9,160 nucleotides of DNA from Bacteroidota bacterium (GTDB lineage Bacteria; Bacteroidota; Bacteroidia; Bacteroidales; VadinHA17): the NCBI GenBank assembly GCA_030642585.1, contig DAOWNN010000065.1:1-9160 (forward strand), read 5' to 3'. The notes beneath the pieces are model-generated. The model saw only the letters and a list, made by a program, of their open reading frames with translations, did not search any database and had not been told where the DNA came from. This document shows positions 7,675-9,160 of this stretch, one piece after another. Numbering within the stretch: position 1 is the first letter of the stretch; each line of letters opens with the position of its first letter. A program made the position numbers and the translations under genes.

Positions 7675-8287
7675 AGTATTCCAACATACCAAGTCCCTGC
7701 CTTAGAATCTCAAGTTCATCCCCGGTACAATCTACAATTGTTGAGGCTTCATTTTTTCCAAATCCTCCGTTGATTACTATATCGGCAAGTTTTTGATACT
7801 TTTCGTGGATTAATTCAGGATCGGTAGTGTATTCCAAAATTTCATCCTCATCATGTATAGATGTACTCAGAACAGGCCTTCCAAGTTCTCTCACTATTTC
7901 CCGGATGATGGTGCAATCGGGGATTCTGATTCCAATAGTTTTTTTCTGGCCCTTAAAAAGCTTAGGTGCCAGGTTATTTGCCTTTAATATAAAAGTAAAC
8001 GGACCTGGAAGATTTCTCTTCAAAAGCTTAAAAATTGGGTTTTCAATGGGCCTGGTATATTCGGAGATTTGGCTTATATCAGAAAAAATAAAAGACAAAC
8101 TGGGATTTCTTGGACTTACTCCTTTTATCCTGGCAATTTTTTCAATTGCCTTACCATGCTTTATATCACAACCCATACCATAAACAGTATCGGTAGGATA
8201 GATAACAATTCCTCCCCTTGAAAGAGTTTTAACAACACTTGTAATTTGTCGTTGTCCCGGATTTTCCGGATGGATTTGTAAAAGCAT
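7673..8287 (-). CDS. Sua5/YciO/YrdC-domain protein, YciO type
   Basis: This 204-residue cytoplasmic protein has the YrdC fold, the family that includes the threonylcarbamoyl-AMP synthases (TsaC/Sua5) of the tRNA t6A37 pathway. Family motifs seen are GGIVIYPTDTVYGMGC (25-40), the Lys/Arg-rich KGVSPRNPSLSFIF (55-68), LPGPFTFILKA (93-103), TIGIRIPD (117-124), PVLSTSIH (138-145) and STIVDCTGDELEILRQGLG (182-200). The N-terminus IHPENPGQRQI and STSIH in place of the STSAN of TsaC/Sua5 both match E. coli YciO, so I place it in the YciO branch, whose in vivo role is less certain than that of TsaC. ATG at 8287 lies 13 bp after the transaldolase stop, indicating an operon; no Shine-Dalgarno is present. 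Its TAA is inside the inverted repeat. It may or may not be the cell's t6A enzyme. Confidence 0.9.
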   Translation of the reverse strand: MLLQIHPENPGQRQITSVVKTLSRGGIVIYPTDTVYGMGCDIKHGKAIEKIARIKGVSPRNPSLSFIFSDISQISEYTRPIENPIFKLLKRNLPGPFTFILKANNLAPKLFKGQKKTIGIRIPDCTIIREIVRELGRPVLSTSIHDEDEILEYTTDPELIHEKYQKLADIVINGGFGKNEASTIVDCTGDELEILRQGLGMLEY

Positions 8288-8300
8288 GGGAGATAATCAG

Positions 8301-8957
8301 TTAAGCATTTAATTTCCTGTGATCTTCAAGGAATTTTTCTAAACCGATATCAGTAAGGGGATGCTTTAACAGGCCAAGAATGGCATCCAGGGGACAGGTA
8401 GCTACATGGGCACCAACCTCCAGGCACTGAACAATGTGCATAGTATGACGTATGGATGCTGCAATTACCTGGGTAGGATAGTTGTATTCTTTATAGATAT
8501 CCACTATTTGCTGAACCAGAAAAATACTATCGGTAGAAATGTCATCAAGTCGTCCAAGAAAAGGAGAAACGTATGTGGCTCCGGCTTTAGCTGCAAGAAG
8601 AGCCTGTCCGGGAGAAAATATAAGTGTACAATTAGTTCGGATATTTTGGGCGCTAAGGTGTTTTATTGCCTTGATCCCTTCCCTGATGCAGGGAACTTTT
8701 ACAACGATATTGGGATGCAGACCTGCAAGTTCTACCCCTTCTTTAATCATTCCTTCAAAATCAGTTGCTACAACTTCAGCACTGATATCCCCATCAACGA
8801 TATTACAAATTTCAACATAATGATCTTTGAAGGCTTGTTCCCCCTGAACTCCTTCTTTTGCCATTAGGGAAGGATTTGTTGTTACACCATCAATGACGCC
8901 AAAGTCATTGGCTTCTTTAATCTGGTCAATATTTGCTGTGTCGAGAAAGAATTTCAT
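8301..8957 (-). CDS. tal: Transaldolase (small FSA/TalC-type family)
   Basis: Transaldolase moves a dihydroxyacetone unit between sugar phosphates in the non-oxidative pentose phosphate pathway, in the cytoplasm. The 218-residue single-domain barrel starts MKFFLDTANIDQIKEA, typical of the short decameric subfamily. Visible active-site residues are Asp6, Asn28 (TTNPS), Schiff-base Lys87 (NIVVKVP), Thr111, Arg136, Ser168 and Arg170 (ASIR). At 129-133 the sequence is YVSPF: Ser131 and Phe133 replace the Ala129 and Tyr131 of E. coli fructose-6-phosphate aldolase. Phe there is the transaldolase state, so transaldolase is preferred over FSA. ATG at 8957 has no Shine-Dalgarno and no clear promoter was found in the 70 nt upstream. 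It is the first gene of a likely two-gene unit with the YciO-type gene and lies about 95 bp downstream of the SRP RNA U-tail. Confidence 0.93.
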   Translation of the reverse strand: MKFFLDTANIDQIKEANDFGVIDGVTTNPSLMAKEGVQGEQAFKDHYVEICNIVDGDISAEVVATDFEGMIKEGVELAGLHPNIVVKVPCIREGIKAIKHLSAQNIRTNCTLIFSPGQALLAAKAGATYVSPFLGRLDDISTDSIFLVQQIVDIYKEYNYPTQVIAASIRHTMHIVQCLEVGAHVATCPLDAILGLLKHPLTDIGLEKFLEDHRKLNA

Positions 8958-9028
8958 GATTTTGAAGGTTTTATTTCAGACAAAGAAACTAGAAATTTTG
9001 AAATTTTATATTGAAAAACAATTTTATC

Positions 9029-9048
9029 AATTTGCCAGAAGGCAAATT
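9029..9048. other. 8-bp hairpin between ffs and tal
   Basis: AATTTGCC (9029-9036) and GGCAAATT (9041-9048) form a perfect 8-bp stem with a 4-nt loop. It lies just beyond the U-run of the SRP RNA gene on the minus strand and has no U-run of its own in that direction. It may be a backup terminator or RNA-end protector for ffs, or part of the tal leader. The role is unknown. Confidence 0.45.
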
Positions 9049-9051
9049 ACT

Positions 9052-9070
9052 AAAAAAAAAAGTGGGTAAG
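9052..9070 (-). terminator. ffs: U-tract terminator of the SRP RNA gene
   Basis: On the minus strand the closing strand of the SRP RNA terminal helix (complement of 9064-9070) is followed after three bases by ten U (plus-strand A at 9052-9061). The rod-shaped RNA would itself supply the hairpin, giving intrinsic termination at the mature 3' end. Confidence 0.65.
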
Positions 9071-9160
9071 CTACTTATATCGCACCGCTACAACCGCCTA
9101 CCCTTGCTACCTTCCGGTCCTGGGGGATTTCAGCAGGAGCTGGTCGTATAAGACTTACCC
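9064..9160 (-). ncRNA. ffs: Signal recognition particle RNA, small bacterial (4.5S) type
   Basis: This is the RNA core of the signal recognition particle, which binds Ffh and directs nascent membrane proteins to FtsY. On the minus strand the conserved domain IV tip is intact: CAGG (9119-9122), a stem capped by the GGAA tetraloop (9112-9115), and AGCA (9105-9108) on the opposite side of the internal loops, reading CAGGACCGGAAGGTAGCA. The terminal helix pairs GGGTAAG (9160-9154) with CTTACCC (9070-9064), and CTTATA pairs with TATAAG just inside. The RNA is about 97 nt, the short form without an Alu domain. The 5' end coincides with the window edge, so it may extend a few bases further and its promoter is not visible. 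Confidence 0.93.

Larger units (their letters stand above)
7589..7675. repeat. 26-bp perfect inverted repeat made of two hairpin units (REP/BIME-like)
   Basis: Bases 7589-7614 are the exact reverse complement of 7650-7675, separated by a 35-nt AT-rich spacer. Each arm is itself palindromic at its ends: AAGTAGG (7593-7599) and CCTACTT (7608-7614) around an 8-nt loop, and the same at 7650-7656 and 7665-7671. The element can therefore form one long hairpin or two small ones. It occupies the whole gap between convergent trkH and the YciO-type gene, and includes the latter's TAA (7673-7675). Two inverted copies of a short GTAG-containing palindrome resemble REP doublets, but only one locus is visible, so membership in a dispersed family is inference. 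Confidence 0.85.

Noticed and set aside
8406..8867. Plus-strand open frame (153 codons) opposite the transaldolase
   Set aside because: The transaldolase reading is unambiguous with all active-site residues; the antisense frame has no domain features.
1..9160. CRISPR array, tRNA, prophage, integrase or defence island
   Set aside because: No spaced direct repeats, tRNA cloverleaf motifs, or phage, nuclease or toxin-like proteins were seen; all sizeable genes have housekeeping-type assignments.

Overview
The window looks like a chromosomal housekeeping segment from a member of the Bacteroidota (Bacteroidetes). Three things suggest this. The DNA is AT-rich. None of the five internal start codons has a Shine-Dalgarno sequence; the start regions are A/T-rich instead. 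One gene has an upstream match to the Bacteroidota promoter pattern (TTTG, about 20 nt, TAnnTTTG). The protein set also fits: a ComEC with a nuclease-dead C-terminus, a DHOD-like flavoprotein, and TrkA/TrkH. The genus cannot be read from the sequence.

Layout. (a) Positions 1-944 (+) hold the C-terminal part of an M28-family zinc peptidase, cut by the window's left edge. (b) Positions 1073-2086 (-) hold a dihydroorotate-dehydrogenase-like FMN protein, convergent with the peptidase; a hairpin plus U-tract terminates it at 1012-1036. (c) Positions 2087-2384 are a divergent intergenic region with a plausible promoter for the next gene. (d) Positions 2385-4520 (+) hold comEC, the DNA-uptake channel. 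(e) Positions 4736-7588 (+) hold trkA then trkH, a complete two-gene potassium uptake system. (f) Positions 7589-7675 hold a 26-bp perfect inverted repeat that fills the gap between convergent trkH and the next gene and takes in that gene's stop codon. (g) On the minus strand, a small transaldolase (8301-8957) is followed after 13 bp by a YciO-type Sua5/YrdC-domain protein (7673-8287), probably one operon. (h) At the right edge, a small bacterial SRP RNA (ffs) lies on the minus strand with a ten-U tail.

Functionally the window is a mixture: peptide turnover, a flavoprotein of unknown substrate, DNA uptake, potassium homeostasis, pentose phosphate metabolism, a YrdC-fold protein and protein targeting. 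TrkA and TrkH are the only clear partners. I see no phage, CRISPR, toxin-antitoxin, integrase or transposase genes, and no strong case for a new multi-gene system. The least ordinary element is the composite palindrome at 7589-7675: each arm is itself a hairpin, so it resembles a REP/BIME-type doublet co-opted as a symmetric bidirectional terminator.
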